Shown: positions 23,271 through 32,649, numbered from the stretch's first letter. The stretch: 33,190 bases of DNA from Schlesneria paludicola DSM 18645 (GCA_945862235.1 CAMAYU010000052.1:1-33190); one strand, 5' to 3'. Notes: generated by a model not told the origin, from the letters alone. Translations and numbers: made by a program.

Positions 23271-24302
23271 ATGACTCGAACTCTACTTGTTTCAGGGATG
23301 GTACTTTTCACGATGACGAACCTGATGTCGGCGGCAGACGATGTGGTCTCGAACGTGGTGCTTGGCATTCACGGCGGGATCGGAGTGGACAAGGTGGACA
23401 TGACGCCGGACCTCGACAAGCAGGTGCGAGCGGTCCTGACGGAGGCACTGCAAGCGGGGCACGCGAAGCTCAAGAGCGGCGGCTCCAGTTTGGATGCCGT
23501 CGAAACGGCCATTCGCGTAATGGAAGACTCGCCGCTCCTCAACGCGGGCAAGGGAGCCGTCTTCACACACGAAGGCCGCAATGAACTGGATGCCTCGATC
23601 ATGGATGGCAAAACGAAAAAAGCGGGCTCGATGGCGGGGGTCACGATCATCAAGAACCCGATCACCGGCGCCCGTGCCGTGATGGAGAAGTCGAAGCATG
23701 TGATGCTGGTCGGGCGCGGCGCGGAAATCTTCGCCACGCAGCAGGGCTTGGACATCGTCGATCCTTCCTACTTCTGGACCGAGCATCGCTGGAAGGCGAT
23801 CCAAGCCATCTGGAAACAGGAAGCGGAACTGAAGAACAAGCGCGGCGCACTTCCGGTCGAGAACCTGCCCCCCGCGAAGAAGTCCGAGTACGGCACCGTC
23901 GGCGCCGTAGCGCTCGATGCCGCCGGGAACCTCGCGGCGGGAACGTCCACCGGTGGAATGACCAACAAAAGTTTCGGTCGCGTGGGAGACTCACCGATCA
24001 TCGGCGCGGGAACCTACGCCGACAACGAAGCCGCCGCGATCTCCTGCACCGGTCATGGCGAGTTCTTCATCCGGTACGCAGTCTCCCACGAGATCGTCGC
24101 GCAGATGAAGTACAAAGGCTCGTCGGCCGAAGCGGCCTCGCACGATGTCATCAACCGTCAGCTCAAAGATGCGGGCGGTGAAGGTGCGGCCATCGTCCTC
24201 GACAAGACCGGCCGGTTCGCCACCGCCTACAACTCCGAGGGCCTCTACCGCGCGTGCATCACCCAGGACGGCAAGGTGCGCGTCCGGCTCTACGAAGAAT
24301 GA
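23271..24302 (+). CDS. Exported isoaspartyl peptidase / L-asparaginase (type III, Ntn hydrolase)
   Basis: A 343-residue precursor. From the ATG at 23271 a signal peptide (MTRTLLVSGMVLFTMTNLMS, then AADD) is visible, so the enzyme is likely periplasmic. The Ntn-hydrolase fold shows GIHGGIG at the mature N-terminus, SSLDAVETAIRVMEDSPLLN, and NAGKGAVFTHEGRNELDASI. The self-cleavage nucleophile T209 is in EYGTVGAVALDAAGN, with GTSTGGM and GDSPIIGAGTYAD after it. Such proenzymes cut themselves before this threonine and then hydrolyse isoaspartyl dipeptides or asparagine. Length and motifs are complete. The frame is open to 23214, but that extension precedes the signal peptide and is not favoured. 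The next gene is convergent. Confidence 0.93.
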   Translation: MTRTLLVSGMVLFTMTNLMSAADDVVSNVVLGIHGGIGVDKVDMTPDLDKQVRAVLTEALQAGHAKLKSGGSSLDAVETAIRVMEDSPLLNAGKGAVFTHEGRNELDASIMDGKTKKAGSMAGVTIIKNPITGARAVMEKSKHVMLVGRGAEIFATQQGLDIVDPSYFWTEHRWKAIQAIWKQEAELKNKRGALPVENLPPAKKSEYGTVGAVALDAAGNLAAGTSTGGMTNKSFGRVGDSPIIGAGTYADNEAAAISCTGHGEFFIRYAVSHEIVAQMKYKGSSAEAASHDVINRQLKDAGGEGAAIVLDKTGRFATAYNSEGLYRACITQDGKVRVRLYEE

Positions 24303-24365
24303 TGAGCCACGGACAATGAGTGGACACTTCAACATGTCCCGCAGAATGACGCTTGCCCATCGCCC

Positions 24366-24385
24366 TCCTGAGCGCAAGCTCAGGG
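24366..24385. terminator. Hairpin between convergent genes
   Basis: CCTGAGC-GCAA-GCTCAGG (24367-24384) is a perfect 7-base stem with a tetraloop, lying between the convergent peptidase genes. There is no T-tract, so the terminator role is inferred from position only. Confidence 0.4.
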
Positions 24386-24424
24386 ATTGAATGCGGACTC
24401 GGAAGCAGCAACGCCATCGCTCGA

Positions 24425-26263
24425 TCAGAGCGAACGGGTCTTGCCCAAAATTGAGTCCGTCAGCGCGACGTACTGGCGGACGCGGTCGGAGACAATGCGG
24501 AGGCTCTTCACCCAGAAGTCGGGTTTGCGCAGATCGAAGCCGAGCGTGGACTTCACCGCCTCTTCGGCATCCTTGCAGCCGGTGGCGATGAGCAGCTTGC
24601 GGTAGGTTTCGGAGAACTCCGCTCCAGCGTCTTGTCCCACGGCGTATACGCCCATCGAGAGCAAGTATCCGAACGTGTATGGGAAGTTATAGAACGGCAA
24701 TCCGGTGATGTAGAAATGGAGCTTCGAGGTCCAGAAGCGCGGGTTCCAGCCGCCATCGGCCAGCACATCGAGATACGCCGTTTTCTGAGCCGCTTCCATC
24801 AGCGCGTTGAGTTGATCGGCAGTCAGTTCCCCCTTGGCTCGCTGCTTGTGGAAGTTGTCTTCAAAGATGAATCGGGCGTGGATGTTCATCAGAAATGCGA
24901 CGGCATCCCCCAACATGCCATCGAGCATTTGGAGCCGCTCATAATCGGAGCGAGCTTGCTTCAAACGCCGCTCGCCCAGCACAGCCTCGGCGAACGTCGA
25001 GGCTGTCTCGGCCAGGTTCATCGGGTAGTCCTGCAAGAAGACTGGCTGGTCGCGCAGCACCCACGAGTGATAGGCGTGACCGAGTTCGTGCGCGAGTGTA
25101 CTCATGCTGTCGGCGCTGTTCGTGTAGGTCATGAAGATGCGTGACTGCTTCGCCGTGGGGAAGCCGGTGCAGAAGCCCCCTTGGTGCTTGCCGGGGCGGT
25201 TCTCGGCCTCGATCCAGCCCTGCGTCAGAGCCATCTTCGCGAAGCCACCGAAGTCGGGGCTGAAGGCGTCGAAGGCGTCGATGATCTGCGAGCAAGCGTC
25301 AGGGTAGGTGATCTCATCCGATGACATCGCACCCGGCATTTGCGGGAGCGGGGCCGTCAGGTCGAACCACGCCAGCCGATCGACACCGAGTAACTTAGCC
25401 TTCGCGGCGAAGTAGTCCTTCAACACGCTCTTGCCCGCCGTGATCGTGGACCACATCGCGTCGAGCGTCTCGCGTGTCATGCGATTATGCCGCAGCGGCG
25501 CTTCGAGATGATCGCTCAGTCCGACGTGGCGGTACGTGGTGAGCCGTGTTCCGGCGATGTGGTTGATCGCTTCGGCACACGAATCGGCGATCGTCGCCCA
25601 GGCTCCATCGGCCGCGAGGAAATTATTCTCGCGTATGGTCCGCTGCGGCGAATCGAACTGCACCTGACCGGGCGACCGCGAGACAATCTTGCCCTGCTCC
25701 TGCACTTGGACTTTGAGTGCCCCCGACAACCGGTCGAACAACCGTCCCCAAGCGTGAATGCCATCGACCGCCAAGTCCGCCGCGAGCAACTCCTGCGACT
25801 TGGGCAATCGCAACGCCGCATTCTTCCGGCGCGTCACGAGGAAGTATTCGTTCCGTTTGAGTTCCGGAGACGCCGCCAGCAGCGCGAGAAAATCGGCATC
25901 GGTCGCCTCCTTCAACGCGAACTCGATGTTCGTCGCGATCTGCTCGCGATACGGAGTCAGCGTGCTGAGTTCCGCCTGCAACTGATGGTACGCCTTGCAC
26001 TCGGCATCGGCCGCCATGTAGCACTCAACCAGCGCCTTGAGGTCCGTCGCTTGTGCATCAAGCCGCTCGTACTCGGCGATGAGCGTCACCCACCGCGTGA
26101 CGTTCTCGCCCTGAGCGTCCACCCCCGGCAACTCATTCGTCGCGGCCGCAAACTGCGCCAGCTTCGCCTTGAACCGATCCAACTCCTCCCGAAAACCCGC
26201 CGTCGTTGGTGCGGGAGAGAGTGAAACGAGGTCCCAAGTCAGGGGAAATGTGAGTGCGGGCAT
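24425..26263 (-). CDS. M3-family oligoendopeptidase (PepF-like)
   Basis: A 612-residue cytoplasmic zinc metallopeptidase that cleaves short peptides. The active site is in MSTLAHELGHAYHSWVL (HELGH, H391-H395, E392 catalytic), and the third zinc ligand lies in LAETASTFAEAVL. The helical N-terminal half (LDRFKAKLAQFAAATNEL, LNALMEAAQKTAY later) is typical of the PepF/M3B group. The length of about 600 residues is normal. The start ATG at 26263 has only a weak Shine-Dalgarno (GGAGA, 10 bases upstream). It converges with the isoaspartyl peptidase gene. No signal peptide is present. Confidence 0.93.
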   Translation of the reverse strand: MPALTFPLTWDLVSLSPAPTTAGFREELDRFKAKLAQFAAATNELPGVDAQGENVTRWVTLIAEYERLDAQATDLKALVECYMAADAECKAYHQLQAELSTLTPYREQIATNIEFALKEATDADFLALLAASPELKRNEYFLVTRRKNAALRLPKSQELLAADLAVDGIHAWGRLFDRLSGALKVQVQEQGKIVSRSPGQVQFDSPQRTIRENNFLAADGAWATIADSCAEAINHIAGTRLTTYRHVGLSDHLEAPLRHNRMTRETLDAMWSTITAGKSVLKDYFAAKAKLLGVDRLAWFDLTAPLPQMPGAMSSDEITYPDACSQIIDAFDAFSPDFGGFAKMALTQGWIEAENRPGKHQGGFCTGFPTAKQSRIFMTYTNSADSMSTLAHELGHAYHSWVLRDQPVFLQDYPMNLAETASTFAEAVLGERRLKQARSDYERLQMLDGMLGDAVAFLMNIHARFIFEDNFHKQRAKGELTADQLNALMEAAQKTAYLDVLADGGWNPRFWTSKLHFYITGLPFYNFPYTFGYLLSMGVYAVGQDAGAEFSETYRKLLIATGCKDAEEAVKSTLGFDLRKPDFWVKSLRIVSDRVRQYVALTDSILGKTRSL

Positions 26264-26619
26264 GGAACAAGATTCTCCATCAATGGTGTGAATTGGTTCA
26301 TGAGATAATGCGTGCTGAAAGCTTGCTGCATTAGCCCGGAGGGCAACAGGTCATAGCCCACGGCGTGAGCCGTGGGGAGCGCCAAATGCCAGTCGCAAAG
26401 CCCCGGAGGGGCGACACATTCGGGGCCGTTTCAGGCGGAGTTCGCGAGAGTCACATCAGGAAAGTGTCGCCCTTTCAGGGCTAAGAACATCGTTGTCCGG
26501 CCTGACCCACGGCTCACGCCGTGGGCTATCACCTGTCGCCCTCCGGGCTAATGCACGAACACTCGGCACACATTCATTGGATGAATCTCAATCGTACTTG
26601 GCGGGCGGATGTTATCGAG
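26264..26619. other. Intergenic gap dominated by one large inverted repeat
   Basis: No gene is seen. Almost all of the gap after 26326 is the element at 26327-26555. The first 60 bases hold the upstream region of the M3 peptidase gene; no convincing promoter could be picked out by eye. Confidence 0.6.
26327..26555. repeat. Large composite inverted repeat (229 bases)
   Basis: The outer arms at 26327-26376 (TGCATTAGCCCGGAGGGCAA...) and 26506-26555 are 50-base inverted copies with two mismatches. Nested in the arms is a smaller palindrome (CCCACGGCGTGAGCCGTGGG). An inner imperfect pair, AGCCCCGGAGGGGCGACAC near 26399 and GTGTCGCCCTTTCAGGGCT near 26464, lies inside. Confidence 0.92.
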
Positions 26620-27042
26620 TCACTCGTCGCCTTGCAGCGTCAGGACGAGCGAGCGTTGGCCGCCGTGGTTGCGGTGTTCGCAGAGATAGATTCCCTGCCA
26701 AGTCCCAAGGCAGAGCCGTCCGTTCGAAACGGGGATCGTGACCGAGTTGCCGAGCAGGGCCGACTTCACATGGGCGGGCATGTCGTCCGGTCCCTCACAC
26801 GTGTGGACGTAGGGGAAGTCTTCGGGAGCGATCGCGTTGAACGATGACTCCAAATCGCGAGGCACATCGGGATCGGCGTTCTCGTTGATCGAGATTGACG
26901 CCGACGTGTGTTGGATAAACACATGCAGCAGGCCGACCCGCATCGAGGCGAGTTCGGGAACGGCCTCCACGACTTGTCGCGTGATGATGTGAAAGCCCCG
27001 CCGATACGCAGGCAATGTCAGTCGATGCTGGTACCAAGCCAT
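26620..27042 (-). CDS. yjbQ: YjbQ family protein (UPF0047)
   Basis: A 140-residue cytoplasmic protein. Family signatures are GLLHVFIQHTSASISINENA (residues 37-56), DPDVPRDLE, NAIAPEDFPYVHTCEGPDDM, and the C-terminal GRLCLGTWQGIYLCEHRNHG. The conserved histidines (H45, H80, H91, H123 or near) fit the predicted metal or phosphate site. YjbQ proteins have been linked to a weak thiamine-phosphate synthase activity, but their true role is open. The length is typical of the family. The next gene upstream on this strand, aroC, ends 366 bases away, so it is probably a separate unit. Confidence 0.93.
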   Translation of the reverse strand: MAWYQHRLTLPAYRRGFHIITRQVVEAVPELASMRVGLLHVFIQHTSASISINENADPDVPRDLESSFNAIAPEDFPYVHTCEGPDDMPAHVKSALLGNSVTIPVSNGRLCLGTWQGIYLCEHRNHGGQRSLVLTLQGDE

Positions 27043-27408
27043 CTGTGGTTCTGTCCCCTTGTCGCGGTCTTAAAGTAGCCGTCGTCGCTCCGCGTGACGA
27101 GCCTTTTGCAATCAGACGTTTACTTGTCGAAGGCTCATCAAGCGAACGATGAACGCTCCTGAGGATCAGACCTCTGCTTGCCTTCTCTGTGCCTCTGAGT
27201 GTCTGAGCGCCTGTGGTTCAAATCTCTTAACTGGAACGTGATCGAAGTCGGTTTTACTACAGAGGCACAGTGGCACAGTGGCACAGTGGCACAGAGAAGG
27301 CGAACTGAGAGAATGAGGTGAACGGGGCGTTGGGCCTCTAGGCCAATCCGCCACCGTTCTTCACTTACGAATGTCCCCTGCGGGAACGGAACAACTACTT
27401 TGGCCGAT
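27043..27408. other. Intergenic gap with a GGCACAGT repeat element
   Basis: No gene is seen. A dispersed repeat runs from about 27157 to 27345. It has outer ends TGCTTGCCTTCTCTGTGCCT and the inverse GGCACAGAGAAGGCGAACTG, with tandem 10-base units (GTGGCACAGT) at 27267-27296. A homologous, longer copy occupies 32748-32965. Confidence 0.6.
27157..27345. repeat. CTTCTCTGTGCC inverted element, copy 1
   Basis: It has inverted ends (CTTGCCTTCTCTGTGCCTCT and AGAGGCACAG...GGCACAGAGAAGGCG) and tandem GGCACAGT units. The shared internal stretches CTGGAACGT.ATCGAAG.CGGTTT and AGAAGGCGAACTGAGAGAA tie it to the copy at 32748-32965. A short third piece (ACACAGAGACACAGAGAAGG) lies at 28641-28660. Confidence 0.75.
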
Positions 27409-28536
27409 CTAACGAGCCTGCTGGCCTCGCCATCTCAGCCAGTGATCGGCCAGTACGATGGCGACCATCGCTTCGGCCATCGGGATGAATCGCGGCAGCA
27501 GACACGGGTCGTGACGGCCTTTGGTTTTGATCGTGGCTGGTTCGCCGAGACTCGTCACGGTGGGCTGTTCAATCGGCAGGCTGCTGGTCGGTTTGACGGC
27601 GGCGCGCAGGATGATGGGCAAGCCGGTGGTGATGCCGCCCAACATGCCGCCATGTCGGTTGGTGTCGGTCGTGATTCCGGCATGGCCATCGCGCGGGTGA
27701 GCGACATCTGGCACGAAGTGATCGTTGTGTTCGCTTCCGCGCATCGTCACGCAGCCGAACCCGATCCCGTACTCAACTCCCAACACGGCGGGGAGTGAAA
27801 AGAGCGCCTTCGCGAGATCGGCCTTGATCTTGTCGAACACCGGTTCGCCGAGTCCCGCCGGAATGTTTGTCGCCACGATCTCGGCCGCGCCGCCGATCGA
27901 GTCCCCCTCTTTGCGAACCTGCTCGATCAGCTCGATCATCTTCGCGGCTGCAGTCACGTCGGGGCAGCGGACGATGTTCGGTTCGCCGCTGGGAAGTGTC
28001 TCCACCTGTTGGAGTGTGATCGCGGCGGGATCGGCGATGCTCGCCTTGATGTCGCCGACTTGAGTCACATAACCGACAACGCGCCCGCCGAACGCTTGCT
28101 CCAAAATCTTCTTTGCGACGACACCGGCCGCAACGCGCACGGTCGTCTCGCGAGCACTCGACCTGCCGCCGCCGCGATAGTCGCGGAAGCCGTACTTCGC
28201 ATCGAAGCTGAAGTCGGCATGACCCGGCCGGTAGAGGTCCTTGATGTTGCCGTAGTCCTTGCTGCGCTGGTCCTGATTGCGAATCAGAATGGCGAGACTC
28301 GTCCCGGTCGTGCGGCCTTCAAACAAGCCGGAGAGAATCTCGGGCGTGTCGGACTCATCGCGCTGCGTGACGATGTGACTCTGCCCCGGCCGCCGCCGAT
28401 TGAGATCGACGAGCAAGTCCTCGACGCTGAGTGCGATCCCGGACGGAACGCCATCAATAATGACCACATTCGCCGGCCCGTGACTTTCGCCCGCCGTCGT
28501 GATTCGAAACGCCTGTCCAAATGAGTTGCCTGCCAT
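27409..28536 (-). CDS. aroC: Chorismate synthase
   Basis: A 375-residue cytoplasmic enzyme of the shikimate pathway. It converts 5-enolpyruvylshikimate-3-phosphate to chorismate with reduced FMN. Signatures are GESHGPANVVIIDGVPSGI at the N-terminus, RRRPGQSHIVTQRDESDTPE, GHADFSFDAKYGFRDYRGGG (followed by RSSARET), GVEYGIGFG, and the C-terminal R(H)DPCLLPRFIPMAEAMVAI. The length is typical of bacterial AroC. No other aromatic-pathway gene is adjacent. The ATG at 28536 lacks an obvious Shine-Dalgarno. The gene appears intact and has the conserved residues expected. Confidence 0.97.
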   Translation of the reverse strand: MAGNSFGQAFRITTAGESHGPANVVIIDGVPSGIALSVEDLLVDLNRRRPGQSHIVTQRDESDTPEILSGLFEGRTTGTSLAILIRNQDQRSKDYGNIKDLYRPGHADFSFDAKYGFRDYRGGGRSSARETTVRVAAGVVAKKILEQAFGGRVVGYVTQVGDIKASIADPAAITLQQVETLPSGEPNIVRCPDVTAAAKMIELIEQVRKEGDSIGGAAEIVATNIPAGLGEPVFDKIKADLAKALFSLPAVLGVEYGIGFGCVTMRGSEHNDHFVPDVAHPRDGHAGITTDTNRHGGMLGGITTGLPIILRAAVKPTSSLPIEQPTVTSLGEPATIKTKGRHDPCLLPRFIPMAEAMVAIVLADHWLRWRGQQAR

Positions 28537-28886
28537 AGTGCGGCCGATTCTAGGTGAGGGCTTGGGAAATCGAAACCGGAGTAACGCTGTTCAACGAAGC
28601 ATTGAGGTCGGTGAGAACGCAGTGGGGCTGAAAAGAATTGAGACACAGAGACACAGAGAAGGCGAGGATGAGGTCAAAGATGGGGCTGTGGAGACTCCCT
28701 TAGCACGATCTCCAAGTTCAAGCAGCCGAGTGCTGACTACCGCGATTTCCAATGCACTCGATTTTCGTGAGGCTTCTCAAACGACCTCGTTCGCCCGACG
28801 ACTCGTCTCGCAGTGTCCATAATTCCGGCATTCGCTCTTCCTCCGTCCACTCTTCGCGGTGTCTCTGTGGCAAATCCCTCCGTCTC
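28537..28886. other. Intergenic gap between aroC and dnaE
   Basis: No gene is seen on either strand. It contains the short repeat piece ACACAGAGACACAGAGAAGG at 28641-28660, related to the elements at 27157 and 32748, and GAGGATGAGGTCAAAGATGG after it. A weaker inverse, TCTTCGCGGTGTCTCTGTGG, lies at 28850-28869, so this may be the remains of one element of about 230 bases. Confidence 0.5.
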
Positions 28887-31800
28887 TCACCGTCCCACGC
28901 CCTGCCCCGACCCAACGCTACTGCGTTTGAGGTCTGCCACAAACCGGACGTGCCCGTCACCGAGAGCATCGATCAGTTCTTTGCGCAGGCTGGCGTTGAC
29001 GGCCAGCTTTTGTTCGAGCGGCTTGTGGGCGACGTATCTCAGCCGTGCATCGTCTTCGGTGGAATCGACGATCAGTACGACATCCGCTTTGCCCGGGTTC
29101 TTCTGGAGGATGTCGCGAACTCGTTCGATGACGGCGTTTCCGTGCAGACCCTTTTGAAACTTGATCCAGACCTGCTTGGTGAACTCTTTCTCGACCTCTT
29201 CCAGCGACCACATGGCGTCCACGATCACGTTCGGTTCGCGGTTGCGCTTGTCGAGTTTGCCTCGAACGAAGCGGATTTGTTCGGGTTCGACTTTCTCGCC
29301 GAGCCGCGAGAATTCCTCGGGCCACATGATGCAGCGGACGACGCCGGTCGGATCTTCGAAGTCGAAGTTCACGTACTTCGAGTGCCCGTTGCGGCTCGGC
29401 TTCTTCGTCTGGGCCTTCTTGATCGCCGAGACCATGCCGCCAAGGATCACTTGTTCGCCATCGTTCATCTCGACAAGTTGTTTGTTCTCGTGTGTGGTGA
29501 ACTGCTTGATTGTGTCGGCCATTTCCGAGAGCGGGTGCGAGGTGAGGAAGAAGCCCAGCGCCTCTTTCTCGAACGCGAGTCGCTCGCGCTGCGACCACTC
29601 GGGGACGTCAGGGAGGTTCGCGGGAGAGGCCGCTGTGGTGGCGGTGGCCGGAGTTTGATCGTCGTCATCGTCTCCGCCGAAGAGGTTCTTCTGGCCGCGC
29701 TGCTTGTCACGAGCCACGTTCGAGGCCGACTGAACGGCTCGCTCAGTGACGGCAAACATCGCCGCGCGCTTGCCGCCGAGGCAGTCGCATCCGCCCGCTT
29801 TGATGAGCAGTTCGAGAATCCCCTTCGTGACGTGCTTCGGGTCGCAGCGTTCTGCGAGATCAAAAATACTCTTGAACGGGCCGTTTTTCGCCCGCTCGGC
29901 CACGATCGCGCCGACGGCTCCCTCGCCGACCCCTTTGATCGCGCCGAGTCCAAACGTCAGCTTTTCGCCATGCACCGAGAACTCGACATCGCCGATGTTC
30001 ACGTTCGGCGGGATGATCTCGATCCCCATGCGACGGCAATCATCGACATGCTCGACCAGCTTGTCGGTCTCACCCAATTCGCATGACAACAGCGCCGCCA
30101 TGAACTCGGCCGGATAGTGAGCCTTGAAGTACGCCGTCTGATACGCCAATGCCCCATAGGCGGCGCTGTGACTCTTATTGAACCCGTAGCCCGCGAACTT
30201 CTCGATCATGCCGAACAGATCGGCGGCTTTGTCGGCGGCGTAGTTGTTCTCCTTCGAACCTTTCATGAACTGTTCGCGGTACTTGGCGATCGTCTCCAGC
30301 TTCTTCTTGCTGATCGCCTTGATGCACTGATACGACTGCGGCAGTTCGATCCCCCCGAGGCGGTTCAGAATCCGCATGACCTGTTCCTGGTAGACCATCA
30401 CGCCGTAGGTCTCATTCAAAATCGAGTCGACGATCGGATGAACGCTCGGCAAAGCTTGGCGACCATTCTTGACATCGACGTAGGTCATCACCATCCCACC
30501 TTCGAGCGGGCCGGGGCGGTATAGAGCCGACGTGGCGACGATGTCAGCAAACTTATCGGGCCTCATCTTCGTCAGCAGGTCGCGCATCCCGCCCGACTCC
30601 AGCTGGAAGATCCCTTTCGTCTCGCCGCGTTGAAGCAGTGCGAACGTCGCTTTGTCCTTGAGCTTCTCCCCCTTAATCAGATCGACGGGATCAATCTCGA
30701 TGCCGCGATGCTTTTTGACGTTCTTCACCGTCTTGTCGAGGATCGTCAGGTTGCGGAGGCCGAGGAAGTCCATCTTCAACAGCCCGGCCTTCTCGACCGT
30801 CGGGCCTTCCCACTGCGTGATGATGTCAGTCTTGCCGGTGATCGTTTGCAGCGGGATGTACTGCGAGATCGGCTCGTCCGACACCACGACGCCCGCCGCG
30901 TGCGTCCCCGCGCTGCGTGCCAGTCCCTCGATCTGCTTGGCCAAATCGAGGATCTCTTTGATCTTCGGATCGGACTCGTAGAGGGCTTTGAGTTCCGCGC
31001 TCTCCTTGATCGCTTCATCGAGCGTAATGTTCAACGTCTCGGGGACCATCTTCGCGATGACATCGACGTCTTTAGGCGAGACGGAGAGGGCGCGTGCGAC
31101 ATCGCGAATCGCCGCCTTGGCCTTCAGTGTGCCGAACGTCCCGATTTGCGAGACATTCGCCGAGCCGTACTTTTGCTTGGTGTAGTCGATCACCATCTGA
31201 CGGCGATCGCGACAGAAGTCGATGTCGATATCAGGCGGCTCGGTCCGGCTCGGGTCGAGGAACCGTTCAAACAGCAGGTCGTACTCCAGCGGACAGACGT
31301 GACTGAGCCGCAGCACATACGCCACGATAGCGCCGCACGCGGAACCTCTCGCGCTGCACGGAATCCCCTGCTCGACCGCGAACCGCACGAAGTCCCACAC
31401 GATCAGGAAGTAGCTGGCGTAACCCATCTGCTCGATGACGCCCAACTCGTACTTCATGCGTGCCCGATGAACGTCGGAAATGTTGTCCGCCCCATAGCGG
31501 TAGACCATCCCGTCTTCACACAGTTCGCGCAGATAGTCGATGTCCTTCTTTCCCTCCGGCGGCTTGAAGACCGGATAGTGCCGCGACTTCAGATCGAGCT
31601 GAATATCAACGCGGTTGGCGATCTCCTGCGACCGCGCGACGGCGTCCTCGAAGCCGGGGAAGACGGCGTACATCTCTTCGGGTGTGCGAACGAAGAGCTG
31701 GTCCGTGTCCATCCTCATCCGCTTGGTGTCGGATCGCTCGACCTTTGTGTTCACGCACAGCAGCACGTCGTGCATCGCGGCGTCAGACTGATTGAGATAG

Positions 31801-32480
31801 TGCGCATCATTCGTCGCGACGAGCGGCAGTCCCATGCGGTTGGCGAGGTCCACCGTCATGTCCATGCACTGCTTCTGAATCGCGAAGCCCGCGTTTTGAA
31901 TCTCCATGTACAGGCGGTCGCCGAAGACGCGGCTGTACCATGCGGCCAGCTTCTCGGCCTCGTCCATCTTCCCCTGAAGCAGCATCTGTGACAGTTCGCC
32001 CGCCGCGCAGCCGGACAGCAGGATCACCCCCTCGCTATGAGCCTCCAGCAACTCCTTGTCGATACGCGGCTTGTAGTAGAAGCCTTCCAGAAACGCGGCC
32101 GACGACAGTTTGACGAGGTTCTGAAACCCGACCCGGTTCATTGCCAGCAGCGTCAGGTGATAGCTGGCCTCTTTGACGCGCGACGCCCCCGCCTTGTCGA
32201 ACCGCGATCCCGGCGCGATGTACGCTTCCAGCCCCAGCACCGGATTGACGCTCGCCCCACGACACTCGTTGTAGAACTCGAGCGCCCCATACAAATTGCC
32301 GTGATCGGTGATGGCGAGGGCATTCATCCCCGCCCCCTTGATCTTCTTCACCACCTGATCAATCCGGTTCGCTCCATCGAGCAAACTGTAATGCGTGTGA
32401 CAGTGCAGATGAGCGAACGGCTTCGTTGGCGTTGCAAGGTCGGAAACGGTGGCATCAACAGGAGCAGCGGCATCTGCCAT
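28887..32480 (-). CDS. dnaE: DNA polymerase III alpha subunit
   Basis: The replicative polymerase subunit, 1197 residues. The N-terminal PHP domain shows FAHLHCHTHYSLLDGANRID. The catalytic palm carries PPDIDIDFCRDRRQMVIDYT, with the key aspartates near residue 415. RGSACGAIVAYVLRLSHV, the SAGTHAAGVVVSDEPI motif, LYRPGPLEGGM and GYGFNKSHSAAYGALAYQTA are all DnaE1-type. A helix-hairpin-helix region (GLGAIKGVGEGAVGAI) and an OB-fold domain (VILGGMVSAIKKAQTKK) follow. A short acidic insert (GGDDDDDQTPATATTAAS) lies before the OB fold. ATG at 32480 is preferred over ATG at 32489, because GGAAAGG lies nine bases before the former and directly against the latter. It looks complete. Confidence 0.97.
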   Translation of the reverse strand: MADAAAPVDATVSDLATPTKPFAHLHCHTHYSLLDGANRIDQVVKKIKGAGMNALAITDHGNLYGALEFYNECRGASVNPVLGLEAYIAPGSRFDKAGASRVKEASYHLTLLAMNRVGFQNLVKLSSAAFLEGFYYKPRIDKELLEAHSEGVILLSGCAAGELSQMLLQGKMDEAEKLAAWYSRVFGDRLYMEIQNAGFAIQKQCMDMTVDLANRMGLPLVATNDAHYLNQSDAAMHDVLLCVNTKVERSDTKRMRMDTDQLFVRTPEEMYAVFPGFEDAVARSQEIANRVDIQLDLKSRHYPVFKPPEGKKDIDYLRELCEDGMVYRYGADNISDVHRARMKYELGVIEQMGYASYFLIVWDFVRFAVEQGIPCSARGSACGAIVAYVLRLSHVCPLEYDLLFERFLDPSRTEPPDIDIDFCRDRRQMVIDYTKQKYGSANVSQIGTFGTLKAKAAIRDVARALSVSPKDVDVIAKMVPETLNITLDEAIKESAELKALYESDPKIKEILDLAKQIEGLARSAGTHAAGVVVSDEPISQYIPLQTITGKTDIITQWEGPTVEKAGLLKMDFLGLRNLTILDKTVKNVKKHRGIEIDPVDLIKGEKLKDKATFALLQRGETKGIFQLESGGMRDLLTKMRPDKFADIVATSALYRPGPLEGGMVMTYVDVKNGRQALPSVHPIVDSILNETYGVMVYQEQVMRILNRLGGIELPQSYQCIKAISKKKLETIAKYREQFMKGSKENNYAADKAADLFGMIEKFAGYGFNKSHSAAYGALAYQTAYFKAHYPAEFMAALLSCELGETDKLVEHVDDCRRMGIEIIPPNVNIGDVEFSVHGEKLTFGLGAIKGVGEGAVGAIVAERAKNGPFKSIFDLAERCDPKHVTKGILELLIKAGGCDCLGGKRAAMFAVTERAVQSASNVARDKQRGQKNLFGGDDDDDQTPATATTAASPANLPDVPEWSQRERLAFEKEALGFFLTSHPLSEMADTIKQFTTHENKQLVEMNDGEQVILGGMVSAIKKAQTKKPSRNGHSKYVNFDFEDPTGVVRCIMWPEEFSRLGEKVEPEQIRFVRGKLDKRNREPNVIVDAMWSLEEVEKEFTKQVWIKFQKGLHGNAVIERVRDILQKNPGKADVVLIVDSTEDDARLRYVAHKPLEQKLAVNASLRKELIDALGDGHVRFVADLKRSSVGSGQGVGR

Positions 32481-32627
32481 GACGGGCATCCTTTCCGCAA
32501 AGAGATTCAGCGAGATTTGAGAACGGGCGGGATTGTACTGCCCGGCCCCCTCGACTCAATCAACGACGACTGACCTGTTCTGGGCCATCGACTCGTTGAA
32601 CCTGAAGTCGGGTGCCGCGGTCACTAA

Positions 32628-32644
32628 CAGCCTGTTGAAAAAGG
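32628..32644. repeat. IS-end-like motif
   Basis: CAGCCTGTTGAAAAAGGG shares GCCTGTTGAAAAA (13 bases) with the inverse of the probable IS end at 551-564. No transposase lies next to it here, so it may be a solo end or scar. Confidence 0.4.
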
Positions 32645-32649
32645 GACGT

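Noticed and set aside
27262..27310. Possible CRISPR-like tandem repeat
   Set aside because: The units are about 10 bases with no spacers and no cas genes nearby; they are short tandem units inside a dispersed repeat.
30630..31991. A 453-residue open frame on the plus strand, and similar ones over dnaE
   Set aside because: It is antisense to the dnaE coding sequence, which is unmistakable; no independent protein motif is present.
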